From an uncultured Clostridium sp. (GTDB taxonomy: Bacteria > Bacillota > Clostridia > TANB77 > CAG-508), in assembly GCA_947646915.1 (NCBI GenBank), contig CANSII010000003.1, positions 69,010 through 110,156 on the forward strand: a stretch of DNA of 41,147 nt. Reading direction: 5' to 3'. The translations under genes were made by a program, and so were the position numbers. The notes under the pieces are model-generated. The model was given only the letters and a program-made list of their open reading frames with translations, was not told the origin of the DNA and did not search any database. This document shows, in pieces, positions 18,982 to 28,432 of this stretch. The first letter of the stretch is position 1, and the number at the start of each line of letters is the position of its first letter.

Positions 18982-19272
18982 CTAAAATCCTAATAGCATA
19001 TTTACTGTATCTTCTAATGCTGATATTCTTTGTTCTTCTGAAAAGTATTCTCTATATTTTTCATTTTTATAAAATCCCTTTTCTTTTGTGTAACAATATT
19101 TTGCTTCTACTATATTTTCTTCTATTTCCTCTACTTCATAAACATCTTTTACTAATGGTTTTGCTATTGCTAGTTCCCCATTATCTACTAGTACATTTCC
19201 ATTTTCTTGGTATCCTATTGTTTCACTTATATGTATTACTACATCGTCTTTTTCTGTTATTATATATTTCAT
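18982..19272 (-). CDS. Hypothetical tail-region protein, 96 residues
   Basis: A 96-residue acidic protein (MKYIITEKDDVVIHISETIG... ending RISALEDTVNMLLGF). The end, with E-x-R-I-S-A-L-E-D-x-V-N-x-L-L, is a short coiled-coil often seen in proteins near fibre genes. GGAGG precedes the ATG. Placed between two fibre genes; no motif gives a function. Confidence 0.7.
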   Translation of the reverse strand: MKYIITEKDDVVIHISETIGYQENGNVLVDNGELAIAKPLVKDVYEVEEIEENIVEAKYCYTKEKGFYKNEKYREYFSEEQRISALEDTVNMLLGF

Positions 19273-19290
19273 TTTTTATTTCCTCCCTTA

Positions 19291-19896
19291 TTAATATTCT
19301 TGTAATACTACTGTATCTAACATATCTATTGTATTTCCTAATCTTAGGTATATAGCATTTAAGGGCGTTGTGAATATCTCATTTGCTGTATTTTGAATTA
19401 TAAAAGTTTTATCTTTGTCATAAAAAGCTATCCTTGTATATACTGACATTTCATAATTTACTGTGTACATTCTGTTTGGTTTTATTTCTATATAGTCGCT
19501 TACAAAATAATTTGCATCACCATAATCGCTTCCAGAAGGACTTATTCTATATCCCATTGTTATATTATTTTTATTAAATAAATTTGGTATTAAAGGTGTA
19601 TATACTTCAATAGATTGTCCTTCTGTCGCATTTGTCTTTGCTATGCCTAAAATTGTGTCGTTTGTACCTTCTATTTTCGTTACATTTCCATCTATTAATT
19701 TTACAAATTGTCCTTTATTTATTTCTCCACCTGCTGTATATTCTGCTATTTGTCCATTTATTCCTGTTCCTGTGCTTATTTCTCTTATTTTTGTATCAAA
19801 CTCACTTGCTAGTATTTCATCTGTTATTTTTAATTTGTTTCTTATTGCATTTGCTACATCTGTACAAAAATTTGGTATATTATCATTTCTTGCCAT
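19291..19896 (-). CDS. Tail fibre-like protein sharing end domains with its neighbour
   Basis: The ATG at 19896 (MARNDNIPNFCTDVANAIRNK) has AGGAGGTG upstream and is better than the open frame starting at 19947. The first ~45 residues and the segment ISTGTGINGQIAEYTAGGEI are clearly related to the same parts of the next gene, as is ILGIAKTNATEGQSIEVYTP. A 90-residue beta-rich C-terminal domain follows (FLVSDYIEIKPNRMYTVNYE-like), similar to carbohydrate-binding fibre ends. It probably arose by duplication and differs in its receptor part. Confidence 0.75.
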   Translation of the reverse strand: MARNDNIPNFCTDVANAIRNKLKITDEILASEFDTKIREISTGTGINGQIAEYTAGGEINKGQFVKLIDGNVTKIEGTNDTILGIAKTNATEGQSIEVYTPLIPNLFNKNNITMGYRISPSGSDYGDANYFVSDYIEIKPNRMYTVNYEMSVYTRIAFYDKDKTFIIQNTANEIFTTPLNAIYLRLGNTIDMLDTVVLQEY

Positions 19897-19897
19897 T

Positions 19898-21352
19898 TTA
19901 CACCTCCTGTATATTTGGAGTATATATCTCAATCTGTTCTCCTGCACTTCCTGTCATTTTGGATACACCTGCTATTCTTCCAGTTATATTTTGTAATTTA
20001 GCTATTTCTGTTATTTCTTCTATATTAGCCACCATTGCATATAAGCAATAATTAGTAGTATAACTATGAGCTATAAATGTTCTATTCATATCTAATGCAG
20101 TTGCTGATATTCTAACCCCTGAATAAGTAATAGTACTTATTTGTATATCATTTTTTATCGTTATACTTCTATTAGATATATTACATACTATTGCATATAA
20201 ATGATAATTAGTATCATAACTGTGCATTATTGTCACCTTAGTATCTGATGATGAAATTATGGATATTCCAAATCCTGAATGAATAATTGCACTTAATTGT
20301 GTATCTGTACCTTTTGTTATCGTTGTTCCACTTATTGTACATACTATTCCATATAAATAATTATCTTTGTCAGCATTATTGTTATTATAGTTATGTGCTA
20401 TAAATACTTTGTTATTTAATAATTTTATGGCTGATGTTATCGTACCTGTATAATTAGCAGTACTTAATTGTGTGTCTGTACCTTTTGTTATCGTTGTTCC
20501 ACTTATTGTACATACCATCCCATATAAATGATTATAACCTATTCCACTACCAAAATTATGTGCTATAAATACTTTACTGTCTGTTAATGTTACTGCTGAT
20601 ATTCCAGCTCCTGTTTTTTCTTCTGTACTTAATTGTGTATCTGTGCCTTTTGTTATTGTATTTCCACTTATTGTACATACCATTCCATACAGATATTTGT
20701 TTGCTCCATAACTATGTGCTATAAATACTTTACTGTCTGTTAATGCTACTGCTGATATTCCAGCTCCTGAATATTTAACATCACTTAATTGTGTATCGTT
20801 TCCCGTTGTTATACTTGTATTAGATACATTGCATACTATTCCATATAAATAATTATCAGTATCGTAACTATGCACTATCATAGCCTTTGTTTCTGATAAT
20901 TTTACTATTGATACAACATATCCTGAATGATATTTATACATTCCTATTAATGGTGTTGTTACAACCGTTATATTAGTATTATTTATATTTAATAACATTG
21001 CATATAAATAACCATCTGTATTATTGTTACGGCAAGCAAGCAAAACTCTATCTTCTGATAGTGCTACAGCTGATATTGAATTTCCCGATTTTTCTTCGTT
21101 ATTTATCATAGTGTCTGTTCCAGTTATTGTTCTATATCCTTTCACAAATTTTACAAAATCCCCTGCATTTACATTTCCACCACTCGCAACCTGATATTCT
21201 TCAATAATTCCGTCAATATTAATTCCTGTATTTATATCATTAATTTTATTATCAAATTCAGTCGCTTGTATGGGCTCTGTTGTTTCTGTCTTTTCTCTTA
21301 TTGCGTCTCCTACATCTGTTAGAAAATTCTTTAAATTGTTCGTTCTCGCCAT
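19898..21352 (-). CDS. Receptor-binding fibre with seven ~50-residue repeats
   Basis: 484 residues. It begins MARTNNLKNFLTDVGDAIRE, paralogous to the following gene. Residues from about 90 to 435 are seven tandem repeats of the form GISAVALTDSKVFIAHSYG, then YLYGMVCTISGNTITKGTDT and QLS. The C-terminus (ITGRIAGVSKMTGSAGEQIEIYTP) is also shared with the next gene. Seven such blade-length repeats suggest a beta-propeller, by inference. Some repeats are almost identical at DNA level (for example around 20570 and 20722), so copy exchange is likely. Host-surface binding is the probable role. Confidence 0.8.
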   Translation of the reverse strand: MARTNNLKNFLTDVGDAIREKTETTEPIQATEFDNKINDINTGINIDGIIEEYQVASGGNVNAGDFVKFVKGYRTITGTDTMINNEEKSGNSISAVALSEDRVLLACRNNNTDGYLYAMLLNINNTNITVVTTPLIGMYKYHSGYVVSIVKLSETKAMIVHSYDTDNYLYGIVCNVSNTSITTGNDTQLSDVKYSGAGISAVALTDSKVFIAHSYGANKYLYGMVCTISGNTITKGTDTQLSTEEKTGAGISAVTLTDSKVFIAHNFGSGIGYNHLYGMVCTISGTTITKGTDTQLSTANYTGTITSAIKLLNNKVFIAHNYNNNNADKDNYLYGIVCTISGTTITKGTDTQLSAIIHSGFGISIISSSDTKVTIMHSYDTNYHLYAIVCNISNRSITIKNDIQISTITYSGVRISATALDMNRTFIAHSYTTNYCLYAMVANIEEITEIAKLQNITGRIAGVSKMTGSAGEQIEIYTPNIQEV

Positions 21353-21897
21353 TAATAACTTCCCTCCAATGCTCCTGTTATTTGTTCATCTACATAGGTT
21401 TTGACATTCGTTATTTCAGCATTAAGTTGCTTTTCAGTTACATAAACAGCACTAGGATCAATATTAATTACAACATTATCAGCATTATCAATAGTAATAA
21501 TCATATCGTAATAAAGTTCTTTTTTCTCTGAAATAGAATTATTAATAAATTCAGCCTTATCACCATAATTAATATAAGCAAATAGAATTTCCTCTTGAGT
21601 TTCTAAATCAATAGCATACAAACCAATTTCTTTTAAATAAAAACTCTCTTCAATATCAGTATTTTTAAACAAACCACTAACAGTAACCTGTGTATCCGTT
21701 TCCTTCAAAATACTTGTTATATCCATATCTAATACTGGAGCAACAACATCTGTCAAAGACTTAATAGTCTCAATACTATCATCAGTAATATCACCACTAC
21801 CAATAACAAATTTTGAAAATTGCAAAGCCTTAGCTTGCAAAGTCTTAGTTGCTAAATTTGCACCTTTAGTAGTTATATAAGTTATTCCATAAGCCAT
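21352..21897 (-). CDS. Phage tail-collar fibre protein
   Basis: The ATG at 21897 (MAYGITYITTKGANLATKTL) has AAGGA upstream; the longer frame to 22038 runs through a hairpin element and is not coding. The 181 residues match the tail-collar fibre N-terminal family: FVIGSGDITDDSIETIKSLT, then ESFYLKEIGLYAID, then ILFAYINYGDKAEFIN, and NVVINIDPSAVYVTEKQL. This domain usually anchors fibres to the baseplate. It overlaps the next fibre gene by one base. Confidence 0.85.
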   Translation of the reverse strand: MAYGITYITTKGANLATKTLQAKALQFSKFVIGSGDITDDSIETIKSLTDVVAPVLDMDITSILKETDTQVTVSGLFKNTDIEESFYLKEIGLYAIDLETQEEILFAYINYGDKAEFINNSISEKKELYYDMIITIDNADNVVINIDPSAVYVTEKQLNAEITNVKTYVDEQITGALEGSY

Positions 21898-21929
21898 TTT
21901 ATAATCATTCCTTTCGTTAAATAATTTTA

Positions 21930-22050
21930 GTTGAAAAAGAATTGAATATTTGGCTAGACGTACAAATTTGAAATCTATGAGGCGTACTGGTGTACGTTGA
22001 TTAGATTTCAAATGAAGTACAACAACGTCAAATGCCAATTATTTTTCAAC
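21930..22050. repeat. 121-bp imperfect inverted-repeat element
   Basis: Outer arms GTTGAAAAAGAATTG (21930-21944) and CAATTATTTTTCAAC (22036-22050), a perfect 12-bp inner stem ATTTGAAATCTA / TAGATTTCAAAT (21966-21977 and 22002-22013), and a tip stem CGTAC / GTACG (21983-21987, 21992-21996). It sits between two tail genes and supplies the stop codon of the upstream one. It looks like a mobile hairpin element or an RNA structure in the late transcript. Confidence 0.75.
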
Positions 22051-22594
22051 TACTCCCTTTCAAAGTTACATATTTTCTATTAACCTGCATAATTGCAAAA
22101 TTATAATTTAAATTAATATCTTTTTTCTTTACCCATACATCTGTATTAATTGTCAAAAAAGTATTTTTTTTCCTAGTTACAATTGCACCAATTCTATATT
22201 GTAAATTAACGTTCCTAGTAAAAATATTCAAATGTTCATAAATATCATATAAAATCTTTTCAAATACATTTGCCTTTTTATAATCAATTGTGTTGTCATA
22301 TATAATTGTTTCTGTTAATAATGCATAACAAAAATCCTTTAAAATATCTATATTATTTCTAATTCTATCAATCTGAGTTCTTGTAGGATAATCCCTTAAA
22401 TTCCAATCTTTTTTAAAGATAAGTTCTTGGTTAAACCCATAATTTTTAAGCCTATTTTGCAAATACTCACACCATTGTTCAACCCTATTTAAATCAGTAT
22501 AATTATAAGCACCCTTTAAAAAAACATCACTCTTTGCATTATTTAACGCATAATCAACATCACTTGATAATCTATCAAATATTAACTTATCCAT
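22046..22594 (-). CDS. Conserved phage baseplate-region protein
   Basis: 182 residues. Features AYNYTDLNRVEQWCEYLQNR and DYPTRTQIDRIRNNID are typical of a common Clostridial prophage protein found between the baseplate hub and tail-collar fibre genes. The beginning is helical and the end is beta-rich. It starts 8 bases inside the hub gene. Its stop codon lies within the 121-bp hairpin element, so the C-terminus (KGSS) may have been changed by insertion. Role in baseplate assembly is inferred from position. Confidence 0.75.
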   Translation of the reverse strand: MDKLIFDRLSSDVDYALNNAKSDVFLKGAYNYTDLNRVEQWCEYLQNRLKNYGFNQELIFKKDWNLRDYPTRTQIDRIRNNIDILKDFCYALLTETIIYDNTIDYKKANVFEKILYDIYEHLNIFTRNVNLQYRIGAIVTRKKNTFLTINTDVWVKKKDINLNYNFAIMQVNRKYVTLKGSS

Positions 22595-24296
22595 TATTAG
22601 AAGCCTCCTTTACCCTTGCATTCAACTCAGTACTAGCCAAAAATCCACCTGTTAAATCTATATCTAACTTAGTAATATGACCCACAAACTTTTGCTCAAA
22701 ATCCCCCTCAAGTTGAACATCATCTGACAAACACTCATCTTTTAATAAAAAATCAAAACTAGTTTTATAGGTCTTTTGATAGTAATTTAAAACCTTTTTA
22801 GCAATACTTACAGCATTACTCTTATTTATTAAATATGCAGAATCAATTTTTAAAGTATTTTGTTTTTGACTATCATTTAAATTTTCAACTTCCACTAAAT
22901 ATGTTTGTAAATTGTCTTTGTACTTATAGCCATTTACAATAACATCACTTGTTTCAGTAACACTAATAACAGCATAATTACAATTATTTTCTACAATTGT
23001 CCCACCTGAACAAGTCAAATCATAAACAGGCTCATTAAATAATATCTTAGTTTCTCCTTTATCTACTGTTCCATCATATAATTTTTCAATCTCATTACCC
23101 AAAGTAAAATTATGAGCAACAATAGAAACACCTGTCACTAACTCACTTTGTTCTAACTTCTTAGTATCTTGAAAAACATTAGTCCTTTTAATAACAGCAT
23201 TCTCTACTTGTTCTTTTACAGTATATATTTTAATTTTAGAACTTCTACTACAATCAGCAACAGCACCTACAGCAAATACAGCTTGTTGTAATGCTTCTCT
23301 ATGTGTACATATAGGAATATACCCTGTTAAAGTAACATTCTTTAAATCTTCTTCAATTTCAAAATCTTCATCTATTAAATGGGCAGATGTCATTATTTCT
23401 TTTATTAAATTTTCAAATGTAATATTTGTATATATACCACCATTAAAATCTGTTTTATCTATTATTCCTATTAAATCAATTGCACCAAACTTCATAATTT
23501 TATCTTTCTCATTAGCCCAAGTATCAAGATAAAAAGTTCCCATTTCTTTTACTTTATTATCTTTTATAAAGGTTTCTGTTACATCTAACTTTTGCCTTTG
23601 TTGTAACAAACTATAAAAACCTTTTGGATTAATAATATTAAACTTATCATCAGCAGAATACGTCGTAAAATCTAATGTATTAATACTAACCTCAGAACTT
23701 AACAAATCAACTTCCTCGAATATATTTGCATTTATCAAATTATCGCCTTCAAAAACAATATCTGCACCATATAAAATTTTATAAACTTTCAAATATCTGA
23801 AAGGATTATTAGTACTAAAAAAAGAAACAACAATCTTTGCATAATTCTCAACAATATTATTACAAACATAAATATAAGAATCAGGATTAAAATTAACATC
23901 ACTAATCAAATTATTCTGTAAATCATAATATTTTAAATTCAACTTACTACAAAAATCACCAGCTTCACTAAAAACAAAAGTCAAACCCAAACTACTATGA
24001 ACTTCAGAAAAATTAATCTCCATAACTAAAGGAGTAGCAAAGTTCCCTACCTCATCAGACATTTGGTAACTCCACCACCCCATATTCTCTAAATTTTCAA
24101 CATCAGGCATTAATTCAAAAGAACCATCTAATGCAAACTGATTTTTCTCACATGTTCCATATTTTACTTCTTCTAAATCTTCCTTTTTTAAATCTAATAT
24201 ATCAACAAACTCTTGTTTATCATTAACACTTAAATTACTATCCTCTTTTGCTGTAACATCTACAAATCCAAATTTTATGCTTGCTTTAGTTTTCAT
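22587..24296 (-). CDS. Tail-associated baseplate hub protein
   Basis: 569 residues. Position after the distal-tail-like gene and a beta-rich N-terminal region followed by a hub-like core (YSADDKFNIINPKGFYSLLQ, FYLDTWANEKDKIMKFGAID, LIGIIDKTDF) fit the gp27/Dit-Tal hub class. The segment CTHREALQQAVFAVGAVADC is a good hub signature. There is no obvious peptidase or lysozyme domain, so host-wall cutting is not shown. The overlap with the next gene (8 bases) supports one operon. Confidence 0.75.
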   Translation of the reverse strand: MKTKASIKFGFVDVTAKEDSNLSVNDKQEFVDILDLKKEDLEEVKYGTCEKNQFALDGSFELMPDVENLENMGWWSYQMSDEVGNFATPLVMEINFSEVHSSLGLTFVFSEAGDFCSKLNLKYYDLQNNLISDVNFNPDSYIYVCNNIVENYAKIVVSFFSTNNPFRYLKVYKILYGADIVFEGDNLINANIFEEVDLLSSEVSINTLDFTTYSADDKFNIINPKGFYSLLQQRQKLDVTETFIKDNKVKEMGTFYLDTWANEKDKIMKFGAIDLIGIIDKTDFNGGIYTNITFENLIKEIMTSAHLIDEDFEIEEDLKNVTLTGYIPICTHREALQQAVFAVGAVADCSRSSKIKIYTVKEQVENAVIKRTNVFQDTKKLEQSELVTGVSIVAHNFTLGNEIEKLYDGTVDKGETKILFNEPVYDLTCSGGTIVENNCNYAVISVTETSDVIVNGYKYKDNLQTYLVEVENLNDSQKQNTLKIDSAYLINKSNAVSIAKKVLNYYQKTYKTSFDFLLKDECLSDDVQLEGDFEQKFVGHITKLDIDLTGGFLASTELNARVKEASNNG

Positions 24297-24300
24297 TCAA

Positions 24301-24687
24301 TCAACTCCTTGCTGGCTTTTTGGCTGTAAAGTTTACTGTCATGTCTTTTCTATATGCCCTATTATTTGAATAACCATATATAACCCTTGAAACATTATTA
24401 AAATATGCCCTAAACTCAAAATTAGCAATCTTTACATCATGGAACTCCTCAGGCTCTGTTAATTTATTCCATAATCTTTCAAATTCATCATAATTACTAT
24501 CAGTTTGAGGCTCAAATTTAATATCAGAAAAATTAAAATATACACCTATCAATTCCCTTTTTAAATCACCATCATCAGTTCTATTAGCATATTTATCTAA
24601 AAAATCAGCAACCTCTTTTATATCTGCATAAACACCAATATTATATACAATGCTATCAATAACTATAAAATTATACTTTTCTTTCAC
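24301..24687 (-). CDS. Tail-tip protein after tape measure
   Basis: 128 residues, no membrane segment, mixed alpha/beta. Its ATG overlaps the tape-measure stop by one base. Position right after the tape measure and before the hub is where distal-tail proteins are coded, but it is shorter than typical Dit. I do not recognise the family; a tail-tip role is inferred from context. Confidence 0.65.
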   Translation of the reverse strand: MKEKYNFIVIDSIVYNIGVYADIKEVADFLDKYANRTDDGDLKRELIGVYFNFSDIKFEPQTDSNYDEFERLWNKLTEPEEFHDVKIANFEFRAYFNNVSRVIYGYSNNRAYRKDMTVNFTAKKPARS

Positions 24688-27600
24688 TAAATCGCACCTC
24701 CTAACACTAATCTATCACCTCTACGTTTACTCTCCCTATCAAGTTCAGGCTTTAAAACCCTAATTAATTGAGCTAATGAACCAGCAAAATTAATTGTAAC
24801 TGTATTTCCTTGAGAATTATTAATCTGTGAATTTTCTTGATCCTTAAACATTTTCAAAGCTGTTAATATCATATCCAACATTTTATCTTCAGGAGCAACA
24901 ACTTCACCTTGATGCTTATTATCACCAATCATAGCCAACTGAGGAGTATTAGCTTTAACATAACCACCTTGTGCCAACATAGGTATTTGAGGAACACCAA
25001 TTGTCTTTATCCAGTCAAATGGTTTTAACCCCATTATATTTACACCTTTTATAGATCTTAATGCAGAATTTAAACCATCAAATGGAACTTTTATAACTTT
25101 ATTAATTCCACCTATAATTGCATTTACTATTGATTTTAATCCATTTAATATACCATCTTTTATTCCGTCAAATATTTTTCCTCCTGCACTAAATACATTT
25201 TTAACAGCTTGCCAAGCTTGACTAAATTTATCTTTAAACCAATTTCCAATATTACCAAAAACAGAAGTAATTGCATTCCAAGCTCCTGAAACACCTTCCT
25301 TTACATTTTTTATAATTGTGTTCCATACATTTGAAATCGTTTTAGTAAGACTTGTCCATATATTTTCCCATATTGATTTTATTCCATTTAAAATATTTGA
25401 AATAGTATCTTTGATATTGTTTATTACTCCACTAATTACATTCATAATACCATTCCAAATATTACTTACAACATTACTAACAATATTCCATATGCTTTCC
25501 CATATTGACTTTATTACATTTATAACATTTGATATAGTATCTTTTACATTATTTATTTTATCAGTAACAGTTTTAACAATTGAGTTCCACATATTCTTGA
25601 AGAAATCACAAATGCCATTCCAAATATTGCTAATAATAGTTGATATTGCATTAAACACAATTTTAATATTTCCTTTTACAATATCTATGGCAGTTTTAAT
25701 AATTCCTTTTATTACTTCCCATACAGTAAAAACTATACCTTTGACTGCTTCCCAAATTCCACCAAAAAAAGCTTTTATTCCTTCCCAAGCCTTATTCCAA
25801 TCACCAGTAAAAATACCAACAATAAAATCTATCAAACCTTTAAAAACATCTATAATTCCACCAATTGCATCTGAAACATGCCCAAAAACTTTACATAAAG
25901 TATCCCATATTCCCTCAAATATTGGAACTAATACAGGTAATACATTTTGAATAATCCAATCAATAACAGGCTTTAAAATGTTATCCCACAAAGCCTTTAT
26001 CAAATCAAATATACTACTACAAAATCCTGCAACCTTATCTACAAGAGGTCTTAAATGTTGTTCCCATAGATCTTTCAATTTATCAGCCATTCTTTGTAAC
26101 GCAGGAGCAACATATTCATTATATACATCTAAAAATTTACTAAAAGTATCACTTAACCCTGTTTTTAGGCTTTCCATTAAAGGATGTATATGTTCATCAT
26201 AAACCTCATTCCATTTATCACCAATATACGAAAAAGCATCAGCTAAAATTCCAGTTACAGTTTGAATTGGTTTTAAAATATTTTCAAATGCTATCTTTAT
26301 TTTATCAACATTGTCTATTATTGGTTGTATTAATACTGCCCTTAAATCAAATACAAATTTACTTGCAATCTCAATTACACTCATAAAAGGATTTGTAAAC
26401 ATTGCAATAATATCAGTTCTAATTTGTTTTGACACATCACTTTTAAATATATCAGAAATTTCTCCTATTGCTTGCCAAAGATTACCTGTCAAATCCATAT
26501 CAGCACTTGAAACATCAAACATATTACATATAAAAGACTTTATTCTATCAACATTTTGTGATAAATATTTATCAATACTACCAACTAAACCTTCAACAAT
26601 ATTTACGCCAATTCTAGTAACAGAACCAGTTACTTGTCCTAACGAATATAATAATGTTTTACCCCACTGTTTAGCAGAATTTAAAACATCAGTATCAGTC
26701 CAAATATTAATTAAAGTATCCTTTATATTATTAAGATGGTCTAATATTCCACTAAAATTTGTATTACCAAAGCTAATATCAAAACCATCTTTAAAAATAC
26801 TTGCTAATTCTTTTACCTTACTAATCAAACCTTCAAACACACTAGTATCTTCTTCTATAGTAGTAGTTACATCTAATGTATCAGCAATATCACTTGAACC
26901 ACCACTGCCTGAGCTACCACTTCCTGAACCACTAGAACTACCTGAACCTGTATCTTTAGAAAGAACATTTAAATTATCAAAAGAAGCCAAATTATTAGAG
27001 GCTTTTTTAGCATCTTTACCAGCCTTTTTAGCACTATCACCAACACCACTAACAGCATCAGAAGCCTGCCCTGCCTGAGACGCCAAATCGCCAAGTCCAC
27101 TAGATACAGTTTTAACACTATCTGCTTTAAAACCAAACAAAGCCAACAAACCTGACAATGCAGTAAACAACTTAGTAATTACATTTGTAGCAACTGTAAT
27201 AACAGGAACAAACATCTTTACAAGTGGTTGTAAAACATTTCCTATTGCAGTCTTCATATTAGTAAAAGCTGTATTTAATTGTGCTAACTTACCTGAATAA
27301 GTATTAGCATAAATTGCAGCATCATTACTCTGAAACTTTGTTTCTTCCAAAATACCATTAACTTCAGCCTGAATTTTCTGTTCTTGTGTAAGTTTATCTC
27401 TAGTAGTACCAATAGAAGTCGCATAATCTTCCCACATCTTAGCAACATTTTTAGTAACACCTGCATTATCAACAACAACAGAATTTTCATTTTTCAATCC
27501 CTCTGTTGCAGTCTGTACAGCATCACCCAAAGAATAAGTGCTTTGTCTTGCAAATGTAGCACTATTTTTTAAAGCATTCATCGTCTTTTGAATTTGATCT

Positions 27601-27971
27601 GAACTATAACCCCTTAATGCTAAATTTTTATATGAAGCAACAGCATTATTCAAAGGAACTAAGCCATCAGAAACATAATCATTTATAAACTGTTTAGCTT
27701 TATCAAAACTCTTACCTTGACCTGTTAAAATAGAATTTAAACCAATCCAAGCATTAGAAGTCTCACTTGCTACATCTAAACAAGCCTTACCAAACTTAAC
27801 TATTGCAGTAACAGAAAAAGCGGCTAAAACCGCTGTACCAATTTTAGATAAAGATGATGATATTTTAGATGAAGCAGTATTAGCTTGAGAATCTACACTC
27901 TTTAATTGAGACTTAAACTTATCACTATTTAAAACCAAACTTAAATCAATCTCACCAACATTTGTACTCAC
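24687..27971 (-). CDS. Tail tape measure protein
   Basis: 1094 residues, the longest gene. Tape measure length sets tail length. It begins with a helical region (SQANTASSKISSSLSKIGTA), then hydrophobic stretches (about residues 240-285). A Gly/Ser linker follows near 345-362. The central and C-terminal region has Trp-rich amphipathic repeats such as SNIWNGI and IKSIWESIW, including two copies of a ~45-residue unit. The end KVPFDGLNSALRSIKGVNIM is typical of Firmicute tape measures. No lytic domain is obvious. Confidence 0.93.
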   Translation of the reverse strand: MSTNVGEIDLSLVLNSDKFKSQLKSVDSQANTASSKISSSLSKIGTAVLAAFSVTAIVKFGKACLDVASETSNAWIGLNSILTGQGKSFDKAKQFINDYVSDGLVPLNNAVASYKNLALRGYSSDQIQKTMNALKNSATFARQSTYSLGDAVQTATEGLKNENSVVVDNAGVTKNVAKMWEDYATSIGTTRDKLTQEQKIQAEVNGILEETKFQSNDAAIYANTYSGKLAQLNTAFTNMKTAIGNVLQPLVKMFVPVITVATNVITKLFTALSGLLALFGFKADSVKTVSSGLGDLASQAGQASDAVSGVGDSAKKAGKDAKKASNNLASFDNLNVLSKDTGSGSSSGSGSGSSGSGGSSDIADTLDVTTTIEEDTSVFEGLISKVKELASIFKDGFDISFGNTNFSGILDHLNNIKDTLINIWTDTDVLNSAKQWGKTLLYSLGQVTGSVTRIGVNIVEGLVGSIDKYLSQNVDRIKSFICNMFDVSSADMDLTGNLWQAIGEISDIFKSDVSKQIRTDIIAMFTNPFMSVIEIASKFVFDLRAVLIQPIIDNVDKIKIAFENILKPIQTVTGILADAFSYIGDKWNEVYDEHIHPLMESLKTGLSDTFSKFLDVYNEYVAPALQRMADKLKDLWEQHLRPLVDKVAGFCSSIFDLIKALWDNILKPVIDWIIQNVLPVLVPIFEGIWDTLCKVFGHVSDAIGGIIDVFKGLIDFIVGIFTGDWNKAWEGIKAFFGGIWEAVKGIVFTVWEVIKGIIKTAIDIVKGNIKIVFNAISTIISNIWNGICDFFKNMWNSIVKTVTDKINNVKDTISNVINVIKSIWESIWNIVSNVVSNIWNGIMNVISGVINNIKDTISNILNGIKSIWENIWTSLTKTISNVWNTIIKNVKEGVSGAWNAITSVFGNIGNWFKDKFSQAWQAVKNVFSAGGKIFDGIKDGILNGLKSIVNAIIGGINKVIKVPFDGLNSALRSIKGVNIMGLKPFDWIKTIGVPQIPMLAQGGYVKANTPQLAMIGDNKHQGEVVAPEDKMLDMILTALKMFKDQENSQINNSQGNTVTINFAGSLAQLIRVLKPELDRESKRRGDRLVLGGAI

Positions 27972-28011
27972 AATCTCACCCCTTTCCTTTTAAAAAGACT
28001 CTATTAAAGCC

Positions 28012-28043
28012 AAATAATATTAATTTGAAAAAATGAGTTTGAC
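28012..28043 (+). repeat. 32-bp direct repeat, copy 1
   Basis: One mismatch to 28744-28775; both read AAATAATATTAAT then Y then TGAAAAAATGAGTTTGAC on the plus strand. Similarity continues weakly for another ~17 bases (ending TATTTACT). Copy 1 lies between the tail chaperone stop and the tape-measure start; copy 2 forms the left end of the 200-bp inverted-repeat element. Confidence 0.75.
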
Positions 28044-28051
28044 CTGATTTG

Positions 28052-28432
28052 TTATTTACTCATAGAAATAAACATATTCTTAATACCATTCATAGCCTGC
28101 TCATAATTTTCTTGGCTTACATGACACACACTTTTTCTAAGCCATTCACTCCTTATTTTTCTTTCTTCAGTTGTAAAATTCTTTAAAACTTCAGGATTTT
28201 TTTCACTCCTAATTCTTACAATATTCCCTACAGGAGTATCACCATTTAAACCAGCCAACAGACTTGAAAACTCGCCCCACTCCATATCACCTAAATTCTT
28301 TCTTAATCTAATACCATATTGCTTAGCAAAAGAAGATTCAATCAAACACCAATCATCAAACAAATCATACCAAGTCTCATAAGTTGAATTATTATTGAAA
28401 TCGTTTCTCCATTTCCTCAAAATCCACTTCAC
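28052..28432 (-). CDS. Tail assembly chaperone, second frame (Gp15-like)
   Basis: 126 residues read from a GTG, in the +1 frame relative to the preceding gene, with 41 bases of overlap. The sequence YDLFDDWCLIESSFAKQYGI, then EWGEFSSLLAGLNGDTPVGN and IVRIRSEKNPEVL fits the Gp15 family, placed as the T part of a lambda G/GT pair. No good ribosome site precedes the GTG, so it may be made only as a fusion by a programmed shift from the upstream frame. It lies directly before the tape measure, as chaperones do. Confidence 0.75.
   Translation of the reverse strand: MKWILRKWRNDFNNNSTYETWYDLFDDWCLIESSFAKQYGIRLRKNLGDMEWGEFSSLLAGLNGDTPVGNIVRIRSEKNPEVLKNFTTEERKIRSEWLRKSVCHVSQENYEQAMNGIKNMFISMSK

Noticed and set aside
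21898..22038. 47-residue N-terminal extension of the tail-collar fibre
   Set aside because: It runs through the hairpin element, and a good start with ribosome site exists at 21897.
24687..27971. Transglycosylase or peptidase domain in the tape measure
   Set aside because: No catalytic motif could be seen; the sequence is helical with Trp-rich repeats only.
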